Shown: positions 1-8,138 of the stretch, piece after piece | Layout: each line of letters starts with the position of its first letter | Position numbering within the stretch: the first letter of the stretch is position 1 | Assembly (NCBI RefSeq): GCF_003350505.1 | Contig: NZ_QQAY01000002.1 | Span: forward strand, 124,001 to 188,000 | Reading direction: 5' to 3' | From: Falsibacillus pallidus | Lineage (GTDB): Bacteria; Bacillota; Bacilli; Bacillales; DSM-25281 | DNA: 64,000 bases | The notes under the pieces: generated by a model | The model's input: only the letters and a program-made list of their open reading frames with translations | Databases searched by the model: none | Told to the model about the DNA's origin: nothing | Made by a program: the position numbers and the translations under genes

Positions 1-23
1 TCAGGTATAGAGGGGGAAAGTAA

Positions 24-875
24 ATGGGCAGCGATCGATTTGAAATGACAGATCGTTTGAAAAGAATCATTGAAAATGCAGAAAAAGAAGCGGTTAGAGA
101 TAAGTGTTTAATTGTGGACCCTGATCATTTATTGGCTGCTTTTCTAATGGAAAGGACCGGCGTTTTTGGAGAGATCTTTTTGAAAGGTCAGTTTCATCTT
201 GAGAGCATAAAAAGAGGGATGGAACATTCAAAGAAAGAAGGGTTTGTTCACCCCATTTTTAAAACTAGAGTCACATCTTCCATTCTGGAGCTCTTTTTAA
301 AAGCAACCGAAATAAGGGAAAGGTACGGCCAATTTCATTTAAATGAAGGTCATGTGCTCAAAGCTCTCATGATGTCAGGGGAAGTAGATCATTTGCTTAC
401 TAAAGAACAGAAGGCCGTACTGATTTCCCACGGAACCACTGCAAGGGATTTGATTGTCCACCTGCCTTCCATCATGGAGAAGTCTTTTGAGGATTCTTTT
501 ATTAGAGTAGCTAGAGTTGAAGAAAAGGAAAGAGTCTGTGCGTTTGTACGAGAACATTTTTCAGCGGATTGGGCAGAAACAGTATGGAACGGAATGGAAA
601 CGGAAGTCCCTACCGTCTTTTTGGCAGAGAATGAAAAAGGGGATTATATCGGGTTTGCAGCATTTGATGCCTATAAGAAAAAGAAGGGCTATTTTGGACC
701 GATGGGAGTTTTGCCTGAAAGCCGCCAAGGAGGCATGGGGAAGAACCTTTTACTATCATGCCTTAAAGAGATGTCTAACAGGAATTATGAGTACGCAGTG
801 ATAGGAGGAGCAGGTCCTATCGAATTTTATGAAAAAACTTGTTGTGCTGCTGTTATTCCCATATTTGAAAAGTAG
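24..875 (+). CDS. Clp N-terminal domain / GNAT acetyltransferase fusion protein
   Basis: A 283-residue protein with two parts. Residues 5-140 resemble the Clp N-terminal repeat domain (an opening helix with RLKRIIENAEKEA, then DPDHLLAAFLMERTG and a second EGHVLKALMMSGEVD repeat), the substrate or adaptor platform of ClpA/B/C chaperones. Residues 155-283 look like a GNAT N-acetyltransferase, with the acetyl-CoA loop RQGGMGKNLL near residue 237. There is no AAA ATPase. The ATG start follows a GGGGGAAAG ribosome binding site. The next gene follows after 11 bases, so the two are probably co-transcribed. The acceptor substrate is unknown. The fusion is a family-level reading and no acetylation target can be seen. 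Confidence 0.75.
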   Translation: MGSDRFEMTDRLKRIIENAEKEAVRDKCLIVDPDHLLAAFLMERTGVFGEIFLKGQFHLESIKRGMEHSKKEGFVHPIFKTRVTSSILELFLKATEIRERYGQFHLNEGHVLKALMMSGEVDHLLTKEQKAVLISHGTTARDLIVHLPSIMEKSFEDSFIRVARVEEKERVCAFVREHFSADWAETVWNGMETEVPTVFLAENEKGDYIGFAAFDAYKKKKGYFGPMGVLPESRQGGMGKNLLLSCLKEMSNRNYEYAVIGGAGPIEFYEKTCCAAVIPIFEK

Positions 876-886
876 GAAGTGTTGAT

Positions 887-1678
887 ATGTGTACAAGCTT
901 TGTTTTAAATGCTGAAAAAAGGTTCATTGGCATGAATTTTGATATTGGAGATCGTCCGATTAAGTTTTCACATACCAATGATGGGCGATTGACAATTTTT
1001 CAAAGCGACAGTGGAACGTTTCTGCCTGCGCTTGGGATGAATAAAAATGGTGCATTCATGAATCTTCAGATGGTAGAAGGCAGAGAAGAGGGGAATTATC
1101 GAAGAGGGAAGAATGTCGTCCATATTATCCGATTGTTTGATGAAGTTCTATCGGGTAAATTGGATTCTATTAATCTAGCAGAGTTATTGAGTGAAAAGAA
1201 CATTGTCAATGTCCCTGGGCACAGTGTCCATAGTTTACTATGCACCAACCAGAGAGAAACATTCATTGTTTCTCCGGGAAGAGAGCATATGGATGCTGGC
1301 GGGGGAAAAGTACAGGTACTGACCAATTTTCCTTTATCTCAATCAGCGTCGAACTATTCCACTTCTGAGCCAGGAATGGATCGTTATCAGATTGTTAAAA
1401 ACTATTTAAACGAGGAAGAAAACAATTTTTCGATTGATAAGGGATTTGAGGTATTGGAAAAAGCGTGTCAATCAAGAGGAGATTACCCAACACAGCTCTC
1501 CTTGATTTTCCTTCCAGATGAAAAGGAATTGTATTTTTCGATTAAGAGAAATTTTGAGGACAGATTCTGCTTTTCCTTTGATAAAGGTTTAGTCAGCAAT
1601 GTTGAATCAGATCAATCGTGGAAAGTGGGCAAGAAGGGGCTTTTGTTGAGTGATTTAATGCCGGAATCAAACTTTTAG
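887..1678 (+). CDS. Linear amide C-N hydrolase (choloylglycine hydrolase / acyl-CoA:6-APA acyltransferase-like Ntn hydrolase)
   Basis: A 263-residue protein beginning Met-Cys-Thr-Ser. In the Ntn-hydrolase superfamily, Cys2 becomes the N-terminal nucleophile after Met removal. The following GMNFDIGD segment (residues 15-22) and a later Asn-rich substrate region (VLTNFP) fit the penicillin-V-acylase / YxeI-like branch, which hydrolyses linear amides such as penicillins, bile-salt conjugates or acyl-homoserine lactones. No signal peptide is present, so it should be cytoplasmic. The start is fixed by the need for Cys2 and by AGGAAGTG upstream. It lies 11 bases after the Clp_N-GNAT gene and ends in a GGGGG/CCCCC hairpin facing the convergent uspA-like gene. 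The substrate is not deducible. Confidence 0.8.
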   Translation: MCTSFVLNAEKRFIGMNFDIGDRPIKFSHTNDGRLTIFQSDSGTFLPALGMNKNGAFMNLQMVEGREEGNYRRGKNVVHIIRLFDEVLSGKLDSINLAELLSEKNIVNVPGHSVHSLLCTNQRETFIVSPGREHMDAGGGKVQVLTNFPLSQSASNYSTSEPGMDRYQIVKNYLNEEENNFSIDKGFEVLEKACQSRGDYPTQLSLIFLPDEKELYFSIKRNFEDRFCFSFDKGLVSNVESDQSWKVGKKGLLLSDLMPESNF

Positions 1679-1695
1679 GGGGAAGATTCCCCCGT
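1676..1695. terminator. Short GGGGG/CCCCC hairpin between convergent genes
   Basis: The inverted repeat GGGGG-aagatt-CCCCC lies directly at the stop codon of the Ntn hydrolase and 8 bases from the end of the convergent UspA gene. It lacks a long T tract on either strand, so it is a weak terminator candidate. Confidence 0.4.
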
Positions 1696-1701
1696 CAATA
1701 G

Positions 1702-2127
1702 TCACTTCACAATCATTACAGGACAGTTCACTCGTTTGGCCACTTTATGGCTTACGCTTCCCAGCACCATTTCCTGGAGGCTGTTCAAGCCCCTGCTCCC
1801 GACTATCAGGAGGTCATATCCGTTCTTATTGGCAAACTCTACAATAGATGGACCCGGATCTCCCCGTACAAATTCTGTTTTAAAATGAACGCATTTTTCC
1901 TTAAGTATTTCATGGGTGGATTCAAGCTTCTTTTCTCTTTCGAATTGAATGGCTTCTTTGCTTCCTTTAGAAAGGACATCAGATTTAGAAGATGAACTGT
2001 CAATTACATACAGTACAGTTACTGCGGATTGTGCCAGGCTTCCGAGAGCTGCTGCTGTTTCTGCAGCTCTTTGGGCATGTTTGGAACCGTCGGATGCCAG
2101 CAAGATGTGTTTGAACACATGAACCAC
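1702..2127 (-). CDS. Universal stress protein, UspA family
   Basis: A 141-residue single Usp domain. It shows the N-terminal ILLASDGS strand and the C-terminal nucleotide-binding signature G-2X-G-9X-G(S/T), seen as GSRGLNSLQEMVLGSVS, so it probably binds ATP. UspA proteins are cytoplasmic dimers linked to stress survival, and the exact role is usually unknown. The start follows an AAGGAGGTGG ribosome binding site. It is transcribed divergently from the YunD-like gene across a 135-base intergenic region and converges with the Ntn hydrolase. No clear sigma-B promoter could be read upstream. Confidence 0.9.
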   Translation of the reverse strand: MVHVFKHILLASDGSKHAQRAAETAAALGSLAQSAVTVLYVIDSSSSKSDVLSKGSKEAIQFEREKKLESTHEILKEKCVHFKTEFVRGDPGPSIVEFANKNGYDLLIVGSRGLNSLQEMVLGSVSHKVAKRVNCPVMIVK

Positions 2128-2262
2128 CTCCTTGATACAACTATTCTATCATTTTTCAGAATAATTGGATAATGGTATTTTGACAGTAGGAAAGAGGAAA
2201 TTTGACTAATTTTATCGAATCGTTGTAAGTGGAAAACAAATCCAATAATAAGGAGTCTACAC

Positions 2263-3651
2263 ATGAGGTTTAAAATCATACATACGAATGATCTGCATAG
2301 TCACTTTGAGGCATTTGCCAGGGCGGCGACAGTGATTAAGAAAGAGAAAAATGAACATACCCTCCTATTGGACGGCGGGGATTTTGCCGACTTTAAAAGT
2401 ATTGAACTGCAGGGCACCAGGGGGATCGCTGCCATCGAACTCTTGACAGAAGCAGGGTATGATGCTTTGACCGTCGGGAATAATGAAATGTTCAATGGAG
2501 TCGATACACTCGAGCACATGGCGGAGGATGGCAGGATTCCATTCATCAGCGCAAATTTATTCAGAAAGGATCGTACTAGTATTAATGGGCTGTTATCCAG
2601 CACGATTATTGAAAAGCAAGGCATTCGATTCTTTATAACAGGCACCTCGCCTGATATGGGTGTTTTCTGTGATGGACTTGGCATCCATATGACTGATTTT
2701 AAACAAGCGATTCAGGAAGAATTAGAGAAAAATAAAGGATTGTATGATGTCGGCATCCTTTTGAACCATGTCGGGACATTTGCTGACGTGGAATTGATCG
2801 GGGAATTGGATGGGATTGATGTCATCCTCTCCGCCCATGACCATCAGCTTTTTTCAGAGGTGAAAGTTCAACAAGGGATCATCTGGAACAGTGCAGGGAA
2901 CTACGGGGAGCACGTCGGTGTTATTGAAATTGAAGTGACAGAAGCTGGTGTTTCACTTATCGATTCCAAAATGATTGAAACGAAAGATTTTGAAGGGGAT
3001 GAAAGAACCCTTTCCATTCTTCAAAGAAATAAAGAAAAAGCAGTGGATATTCTGAGCCAGCCGCTTTACTCGCTTAATGAGCCCCTGTGGCACGATGTAA
3101 TCGAAGAAAATCCGATTTCCAATCTGATTGCCGATGGTTTAAAGGATATGCTTGGGGCGGAACTCGGATTGATCAATAGCGGGATCGTCAACGCTGGTGC
3201 TTTTGGGTTTATTTCACGCAAGAAATTAATTGAAACATGCCCATCCCCACTGAATCCGACTTATTTTGAAATTCAGGGCGAGCATTTATTGAAAGCGTTG
3301 GAGGACTCTCTTGATGCACAGGTCTGCATGGCAGATGGGCGAGGACCAGGCTTCAGGGGGCGCTTTGTCGGCAGGCTGCATGTTTCTGGAGCGGCCATCA
3401 TTCATGATGGGAAGAAGATTTTGCATATGACCATTGGCAATGAACCCATTGAGGCAGAAAAATGGTATCGCGTCGCAAGTTCTGACTATCTGCAAAGAGG
3501 TTCAGGGTATCCATCTCTTGCACACAATAAGAATGACCGTTACATGGCCGAGGAGATCAAAGATGTCATTGAGATCTATGCGAAAAAAAGCGAATTTGTT
3601 AAGCGTGCTGTGAGGAAAAGATGGGTTGAGAAAAGCCGTATCAAGGTCTGA
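2263..3651 (+). CDS. yunD: Bifunctional metallophosphoesterase / 5'-nucleotidase family protein, YunD type
   Basis: A 462-residue protein, the same length as Bacillus subtilis YunD as I recall it. The N-terminal calcineurin-like metallophosphoesterase domain carries metal-ligand motifs in order: NDLHSHF (residues 9-15), DGGD near residue 38, GNNE near 73, NHVG near 169 and SAHDH near 191. The C-terminal 5'-nucleotidase domain (about residues 270-440) contains GLINSGIVNAG, the usual substrate-site loop. There is no signal peptide, so unlike UshA-type enzymes it should be cytoplasmic. The exact nucleotide or phosphoester substrate is unknown. The ATG follows AAGGAG. A decayed reading frame lies directly downstream. 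Confidence 0.9.
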   Translation: MRFKIIHTNDLHSHFEAFARAATVIKKEKNEHTLLLDGGDFADFKSIELQGTRGIAAIELLTEAGYDALTVGNNEMFNGVDTLEHMAEDGRIPFISANLFRKDRTSINGLLSSTIIEKQGIRFFITGTSPDMGVFCDGLGIHMTDFKQAIQEELEKNKGLYDVGILLNHVGTFADVELIGELDGIDVILSAHDHQLFSEVKVQQGIIWNSAGNYGEHVGVIEIEVTEAGVSLIDSKMIETKDFEGDERTLSILQRNKEKAVDILSQPLYSLNEPLWHDVIEENPISNLIADGLKDMLGAELGLINSGIVNAGAFGFISRKKLIETCPSPLNPTYFEIQGEHLLKALEDSLDAQVCMADGRGPGFRGRFVGRLHVSGAAIIHDGKKILHMTIGNEPIEAEKWYRVASSDYLQRGSGYPSLAHNKNDRYMAEEIKDVIEIYAKKSEFVKRAVRKRWVEKSRIKV

Positions 3652-3666
3652 GAAAGGGACGAATGT

Positions 3667-3798
3667 ATGGAGATCGTTGAATTAACAACCATTCAAGAAG
3701 TGAAAGCTGCGGGATGAATCCCTGGATTTGCACTATCACCTGATGGGAAAAAGGATGCTACTATTCTTTATTATAAAGAGCTTATTTCAGAGGGTTGA
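3667..3798 (+). pseudogene. Degenerate short reading frame with one in-frame TGA
   Basis: Directly after the YunD gene, an ATG opens a frame that reads 16 residues (MEIVELTTIQEVKAAG), meets TGA at 3715-3717, and continues in frame for 26 more codons (IPGFALSPDGKKDATILYYK and on) to a TGA at 3796-3798. The protein-like composition on both sides of the stop suggests a decayed gene fragment rather than random sequence. I do not recognise the family. It overlaps the end of the opposite-strand gene by 17 bases. Confidence 0.35.
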
Positions 3799-4150
3799 AG
3801 AGATTATTTATATCGTGAATTTTCCAAGGGCCGTAATAAAGTATCCCATTCGAGGGCATATAATCCATCGTTATATGCTGATTCCCTTTTTCGAACACAA
3901 TTAGACTGTGCTTTATAGAATCGTCTTCAAATTGAGAATCGAGCAATGAGAGTCGACGGGGATGTTGATTGATCTCTTGAACAATAGTAACAATCGTTTT
4001 GGAGTCACTAATAATTTGTTCAGATCCATCCATTTCTTTAACAGTGATTTTATCGTATGAATTTGTGATGAGGGGCTTATTAGAGAAGTATAGGAATAGA
4101 CCGAGTGATATCAGAAAAACAACAGATATAATGGCAGCTATTTTCTTCAT
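3782..4150 (-). CDS. Hypothetical membrane-anchored extracytoplasmic protein
   Basis: A 122-residue protein starting MKKIAAIISVVFLISLGLF, an N-terminal signal anchor with no lipobox Cys, followed by a soluble, mostly beta-like domain of about 95 residues presumably outside the membrane. The ATG at 4150 is preferred because it follows AAGGGTGG at proper spacing; an upstream in-frame ATG at 4177 lacks this. I do not recognise the family. The segment ITVKEMDGSEQIISDSKTI resembles small Bacillus secreted hypotheticals that sense or bind at the envelope, but no function is claimed. Confidence 0.6.
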   Translation of the reverse strand: MKKIAAIISVVFLISLGLFLYFSNKPLITNSYDKITVKEMDGSEQIISDSKTIVTIVQEINQHPRRLSLLDSQFEDDSIKHSLIVFEKGNQHITMDYMPSNGILYYGPWKIHDINNLFNPLK

Positions 4151-4255
4151 TAGAATCCACCCTTTTTTTACCAGCATATCATTTTTTCTAAAGCTTATGT
4201 GAATAATTATTTCAACATTTGTAAAAAGGATTTACTATTTCGAAAGTCTAAATAG

Positions 4256-4283
4256 TTGAAAAATCCATTTCCTTCTATATAAT
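4256..4283 (+). promoter_or_regulatory. Sigma-A-type promoter of the first rsbR-like gene
   Basis: TTGAAA (4256-4261), a 16-base spacer, then a perfect TATAAT (4278-4283), 51 bases before the coding start. This is a housekeeping-type promoter. No sigma-B consensus (GTTT-N12-15-GGGTAT) was seen. Confidence 0.55.
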
Positions 4284-4333
4284 GAAATAGACTGTTAAAG
4301 TACGAACTTATTAGTTTTGAAGGCGGGAATAGG

Positions 4334-5173
4334 ATGGATCAAGAACTTTATCAATATTTGGTTGAACATTTAAATGAAATAACCGATGAATGGCTTAAAA
4401 TGCGAGATGAAAAAAATGGATCCGTTTATTCCAAGGATGCCAATACAGACACGGTGGAACTTCTTCGTAAACAGAATGAGTTGACCAACATGACAGTTTC
4501 AAGTGTTTTACTAGAAGACAAAGATAAATTTAATGAGCAATTGGAACAGTGGGCAGTTACCGTCGCACATAGCAGGGCGGAAAGCCAGACACCGATTTAT
4601 GAAGTGCTTTGGGCGTTAAGCAAGGTTAGAGAGGTCTACTGGAGATTTGTCGAGAGATTCTCTAATGCAAACAATATTACGGTTTCTGCCATGGGCGAAT
4701 GGGCGAGCAAAATTAATAGCGCATTTGATCAGCTGAATATCGATTTTGCTGAAAAATACTATAATCTTGTTACCAGGCGTCTTGTGTCACAGCAAAATTT
4801 GATTTCCGAATTAAGTTCCCCTGTCATTCCCATATCACAATCCAAAGGGATTCTTCCCCTGATTGGCGATATTGATACTTTGAGGGCAAAATTAATTCTC
4901 GAAACCATCCCAGGAAAATGCATGGAATCGCAGGTCGATCACTTATTTATCGACCTTTCAGGGGTATCCATCATCGATACTATGGTTGCTCATGAAATTT
5001 TCCAACTCATTCAAGTACTTGGACTTCTAGGAGTTCAAGCAACCTTGACTGGAATTCGTCCGGAAATTGCACAGACATCTGTTCAATTAGGATTGAATTT
5101 TTCACAAATCCCTACTTATTCTACGTTGAGATTAGCGCTCGAAAACGCTGAAAAAGAACCCGTCATCCTTTGA
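4334..5173 (+). CDS. RsbR-type stressosome protein with C-terminal STAS domain
   Basis: A 279-residue protein. The N-terminal 150 residues are an all-helical RsbRD_N-like sensor part without haem or flavin motifs. The C-terminal STAS domain (about residues 165-270) carries the RsbR signature IDLSGVSIIDTMVA and TGIRPEIAQTSVQLGL. RsbR paralogs co-assemble with RsbS into stressosomes that hold RsbT; RsbT phosphorylates conserved Ser/Thr residues in the STAS domain when sigma-B is activated. The gene stands alone with a promoter upstream and a hairpin terminator downstream. A paralog with a near-identical STAS core lies at the far end of the window (63153). Which B. subtilis paralog (RA-RD) it matches is not clear. 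Confidence 0.88.
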   Translation: MDQELYQYLVEHLNEITDEWLKMRDEKNGSVYSKDANTDTVELLRKQNELTNMTVSSVLLEDKDKFNEQLEQWAVTVAHSRAESQTPIYEVLWALSKVREVYWRFVERFSNANNITVSAMGEWASKINSAFDQLNIDFAEKYYNLVTRRLVSQQNLISELSSPVIPISQSKGILPLIGDIDTLRAKLILETIPGKCMESQVDHLFIDLSGVSIIDTMVAHEIFQLIQVLGLLGVQATLTGIRPEIAQTSVQLGLNFSQIPTYSTLRLALENAEKEPVIL

Positions 5174-5184
5174 TAATCAGTATT

Positions 5185-5209
5185 AAAGGGCTGGCGGCTC
5201 TTTTTTTTG
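5185..5209 (+). terminator. Terminator after the rsbR-like gene
   Basis: AAAGGGC-tggc-GGCTCTTT hairpin (one G-U pair) followed by a run of eight T, 12 bases after the stop codon. Confidence 0.75.
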
Positions 5210-5241
5210 TAAACTTTGAGAAAAGTGCCTATTGTAAGAAA

Positions 5242-5319
5242 GCATCTCAAGCATCAGCAGCAGAAAACATGCAGCAAAACGCGCAGGAATTAACAGGGCT
5301 GGTGCAGAATTTCTCATAA
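5242..5319 (+). pseudogene. Orphan C-terminal tail of a methyl-accepting chemotaxis protein
   Basis: In the 170-base gap between rsbR and the Nudix gene, one frame reads ASQASAAENMQQNAQELTGL, then VQNFS and TAA. This matches the usual C-terminus of Bacillus methyl-accepting chemotaxis proteins: a final heptad-rich coiled coil ending in La-eLq-lV-kF. The remaining ~550 or more codons of such a receptor are absent: upstream the frame runs into the rsbR terminator. It is best read as the scar of a deleted receptor gene. Confidence 0.55.
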
Positions 5320-5344
5320 TATAGAGGAATGTGGAGGGGATGAA

Positions 5345-5716
5345 TTGATTGCCCAAGCGCTTGTAATTCAAGACAATAAAGTACTAATGGTCAAACAATA
5401 TGTCCAAAGGGGAGACATTGTGTGGAACTTCCCCGGTGGAGGAATTGAAGCAGGAGAAACTCCTCAACAGGCTTGTCTTCGTGAAGTCAAAGAAGAAACA
5501 GGATACGACATAAAAATAAATAGATTGCTCTTAGAGGATTCTAATAAACATACTTTCGCAGCGGATATCATTGGGGGAGAATTACACATTGATATGAATA
5601 ATCAAGCAAACTCCGACATTATAGATGCCGCGTGGATTCCCCTTTCTGATACGGAGAAATTTGATAAGGTTACTGCTCCTCTTTTAAAATTAGTTGCTGC
5701 GGTAGAAGGTAAATAG
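5345..5716 (+). CDS. Nudix hydrolase
   Basis: A 123-residue single Nudix domain. The Nudix box G-x5-E-x7-REUxEExGU is complete at residues 32-54 (GGIEAGE ... REVKEETGY), supplying the Mg-binding glutamates. Such enzymes hydrolyse nucleoside diphosphates linked to another group X; the substrate cannot be read here. The start is TTG at 5345, because the ATG five bases earlier runs into a stop after two codons and GTGGAGGGG sits at the right distance from TTG. A strong terminator follows. Confidence 0.88.
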   Translation: MIAQALVIQDNKVLMVKQYVQRGDIVWNFPGGGIEAGETPQQACLREVKEETGYDIKINRLLLEDSNKHTFAADIIGGELHIDMNNQANSDIIDAAWIPLSDTEKFDKVTAPLLKLVAAVEGK

Positions 5717-5737
5717 GTTTTAATCGTTAAAGGATTG

Positions 5738-5767
5738 AACGCTTGATTTATTACAAGCGTTTTTTTG
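5738..5767 (+). terminator. Terminator after the Nudix gene
   Basis: AACGCTTG/CAAGCGTT perfect stem with an 8-base loop, followed by seven T. Confidence 0.85.
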
Positions 5768-5840
5768 TTAATAAAATATTCAAAAATTATTGAATTTAAC
5801 ATTCGATAAAAGTAGAATAAATTTAAAGGAGTGAGGAAGA

Positions 5841-6875
5841 TTGAAAAAATTGAATTTGGAACCGAAAAGAGAAACGGTTGCTTTAAAAGCGGAATCTTCG
5901 CCTGTTTGGGAAGTCATTCTTGGAATTGCAGGTTTTACATACAAAGTGAATAGACATACCTTTCATTTAAATGATCAATGGATAGAAGAAGAGAAATCGA
6001 TGGATCTTTCACTTTTAAATCGCTTGGAATATATCGAACAAACGAATCTCTGGTACGGGATGATCATGCTTCAAAATAAGATTTCAGCGGATTCAATAGA
6101 TAGCTTTATACATACGGTAGAGCGAATGGAAGATGAGTTATTCTTTGAAACGCTTCTTCCCTATCACAGCCGAGAAGCAGAAGGGTTGAAAAAAGAATCT
6201 GTCTCCAACCCAAGCAAGCTCTATGAATACACAGAATTATTTCAAACTCACATCTATTTGTACGGTTATCTGCATACCCTCCTGAAACACTCCAATGAGC
6301 AATTAAAGAAATTGATCCAGGGAGCGGTAGAGAGCTGGTATGAATGGGTGTGCAAGCATCCCAATTGGGAAAAATGGATGGAAATCCTCGAATCAGAGCA
6401 GAAGGAACATTCGAATTTGGAAACCGTTCATCCCAGCAGCCAAATTGAACATATTACGGGCGGTGCCCAATATGAGCCAGAACCGGGAATTTGGATTGTG
6501 AAAATGATTCCCCAAATAAGCTACCGGCCATGGCTGCTGGAGTTGAGAACGATGGAGGAGAAATTATTCTTTTATCCGGTGAAGGAAGAATACTTCTCAG
6601 AACCGGGCGTTCCATCTTCCCAGCTGGTCCAAGGTCATAAAGCACTGGGGGATGGACTGCGATTAAGTGTCTTATATGAATTAAGAAAAGGCTCCATGTC
6701 ACTTCAGGAGATGAGTAGATTATTTCAGGTAAGCAAGACGACGCTTCATCATCAATTATCCCTTTTAAGGGGAGCGAAATTCATCAGGGTGGATAAAGGG
6801 ATCTATTCCATCAATATGAATCACCTTCAACATTTTTCTGAGGAATTGATCAGATTTATTGGTGAGGAAAAATGA
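5841..6875 (+). CDS. ArsR-like winged-helix transcriptional regulator
   Basis: A 344-residue protein with a TTG start behind AAAGGAGTGAGG. The last 75 residues form a winged helix-turn-helix of ArsR type (GDGLRLSVLYELRKGSMSLQ, then EMSRLFQVSKTTLHHQLSLLRGAKFI). The long N-terminal part is helical and not recognised; it may bind a ligand. Its last codon overlaps the start of the MFS transporter gene (ATGA), so the two are translationally coupled, and the regulator probably controls that exporter. No Cys-rich metal site is evident in the HTH, so a metal inducer is not supported. Confidence 0.8.
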   Translation: MKKLNLEPKRETVALKAESSPVWEVILGIAGFTYKVNRHTFHLNDQWIEEEKSMDLSLLNRLEYIEQTNLWYGMIMLQNKISADSIDSFIHTVERMEDELFFETLLPYHSREAEGLKKESVSNPSKLYEYTELFQTHIYLYGYLHTLLKHSNEQLKKLIQGAVESWYEWVCKHPNWEKWMEILESEQKEHSNLETVHPSSQIEHITGGAQYEPEPGIWIVKMIPQISYRPWLLELRTMEEKLFFYPVKEEYFSEPGVPSSQLVQGHKALGDGLRLSVLYELRKGSMSLQEMSRLFQVSKTTLHHQLSLLRGAKFIRVDKGIYSINMNHLQHFSEELIRFIGEEK

Positions 6876-8083
6876 TAGGAGGTTCCCGTGGATTCAAGCT
6901 GCTGTGGATGGGAGAAGTGGTGTCTGAGTTCGGAGGAGCGGCCGGAGGGATCATCAATGGGCTTTTGCTGTTTGAATGGACGGGTTCGAAGGAATGGATG
7001 GGGGCTATTTGGCTGATTTATTTTTTACCTTCCCTAGTGATGCAGGGGGTAAGTGCGCCATTTTTAAATCATGTAAGAAAAGAAAGGTTGATGAGAAGGG
7101 TGCAGGTGATAAGAGCATTGGCATACCTGCTGCCTCTCCTCGGTACGCTGATCCATACAAAGGCAGCTGTGATTGCAGGATTGTTCATTCTTCAATGCGT
7201 GCTCGGTTTGCTGCAGCCCATCTATGCGAGTCTTGGGTTTTCGTTGCTTCCCAGTTTGTGCAAGGAGGATGAACTGAAAAAATGCAATGCCCTCCTAGAC
7301 GGTACTCTCAGGATAATGAGTTTTTTAGCACCAGGGATTATCTCACTTTTATTAATTATTTTTCCGATGCATTTACTGTATTTCATCTCCTCATGTATGT
7401 TTCTGCTTAGCTATGTATCTCTCAAAAAACTTCCAGAATCAAGTCCACAGTATTCTTCTGTCTGGTCAAAGAAATTTTGGTGGGGTGAAATGAGGAAAGG
7501 GTATCGCGTATTTTTTCAATATCCCATCCTTTTGAAATTGACCGTACTGTCCTCCATAGTGCAATTTGCCGTAGGAGCAGCACTCGTTGTTAATATTCCA
7601 TTCATTAAAGAAGAACTTAAAGGGGCAAATTGGATGTATGCCATCTTTTCAGGTGCTTTTCCGATTGGCTACACCATTGGAACCTTTATACTTTCCAGAA
7701 GCAACTTAGGCCGCAAAGCCATGTATGCCGGCTTGGCAGGGGGAGGAGCTTCTTTTCTGCTCTTAGTCATCGTGCCATCCGCCCCGTTTGCATGGATGAC
7801 AGAATTATTTGGTGGAATCTGTTTTCCGCTATTCAATGCACAGAGTTCCGCTCTCTTTCAAAAATTGGCGCCTAAGGAGCGGCTATCACAATTAAGTTCC
7901 ATCCGGCTGTTATTTATTCGAGTAGGGATGCCTTTAGGGATCCTATTCGCAACCCTTTGCTCTTCAATCGGATCATCAGAAAGAATGATTTATGGAATCA
8001 TCGGACTCGTCATCCTCATTCCAGCCCTGTACTCATACTTTCAATCATTCCTTGTGAACAAGAAAATAAATCTGAATATTTGA
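6872..8083 (+). CDS. MFS-type efflux transporter
   Basis: A 403-residue membrane protein with about 12 hydrophobic segments and the general shape of a major facilitator exporter of the MefA/macrolide-tetracycline type. A cytoplasmic loop NHVRKERLMRRVQVIRA follows TM2, where the MFS motif-A loop falls. It overlaps the upstream ArsR-like regulator by 4 bases. The likely role is drug or metabolite efflux controlled by that regulator. The substrate is unknown. Confidence 0.82.
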   Translation: MIGGSRGFKLLWMGEVVSEFGGAAGGIINGLLLFEWTGSKEWMGAIWLIYFLPSLVMQGVSAPFLNHVRKERLMRRVQVIRALAYLLPLLGTLIHTKAAVIAGLFILQCVLGLLQPIYASLGFSLLPSLCKEDELKKCNALLDGTLRIMSFLAPGIISLLLIIFPMHLLYFISSCMFLLSYVSLKKLPESSPQYSSVWSKKFWWGEMRKGYRVFFQYPILLKLTVLSSIVQFAVGAALVVNIPFIKEELKGANWMYAIFSGAFPIGYTIGTFILSRSNLGRKAMYAGLAGGGASFLLLVIVPSAPFAWMTELFGGICFPLFNAQSSALFQKLAPKERLSQLSSIRLLFIRVGMPLGILFATLCSSIGSSERMIYGIIGLVILIPALYSYFQSFLVNKKINLNI

Positions 8084-8138
8084 AACTTTTTCCATCTAGA
8101 GCCGTAATAAAGTCATAGATGAAAAAGGGGTGTTGAGG

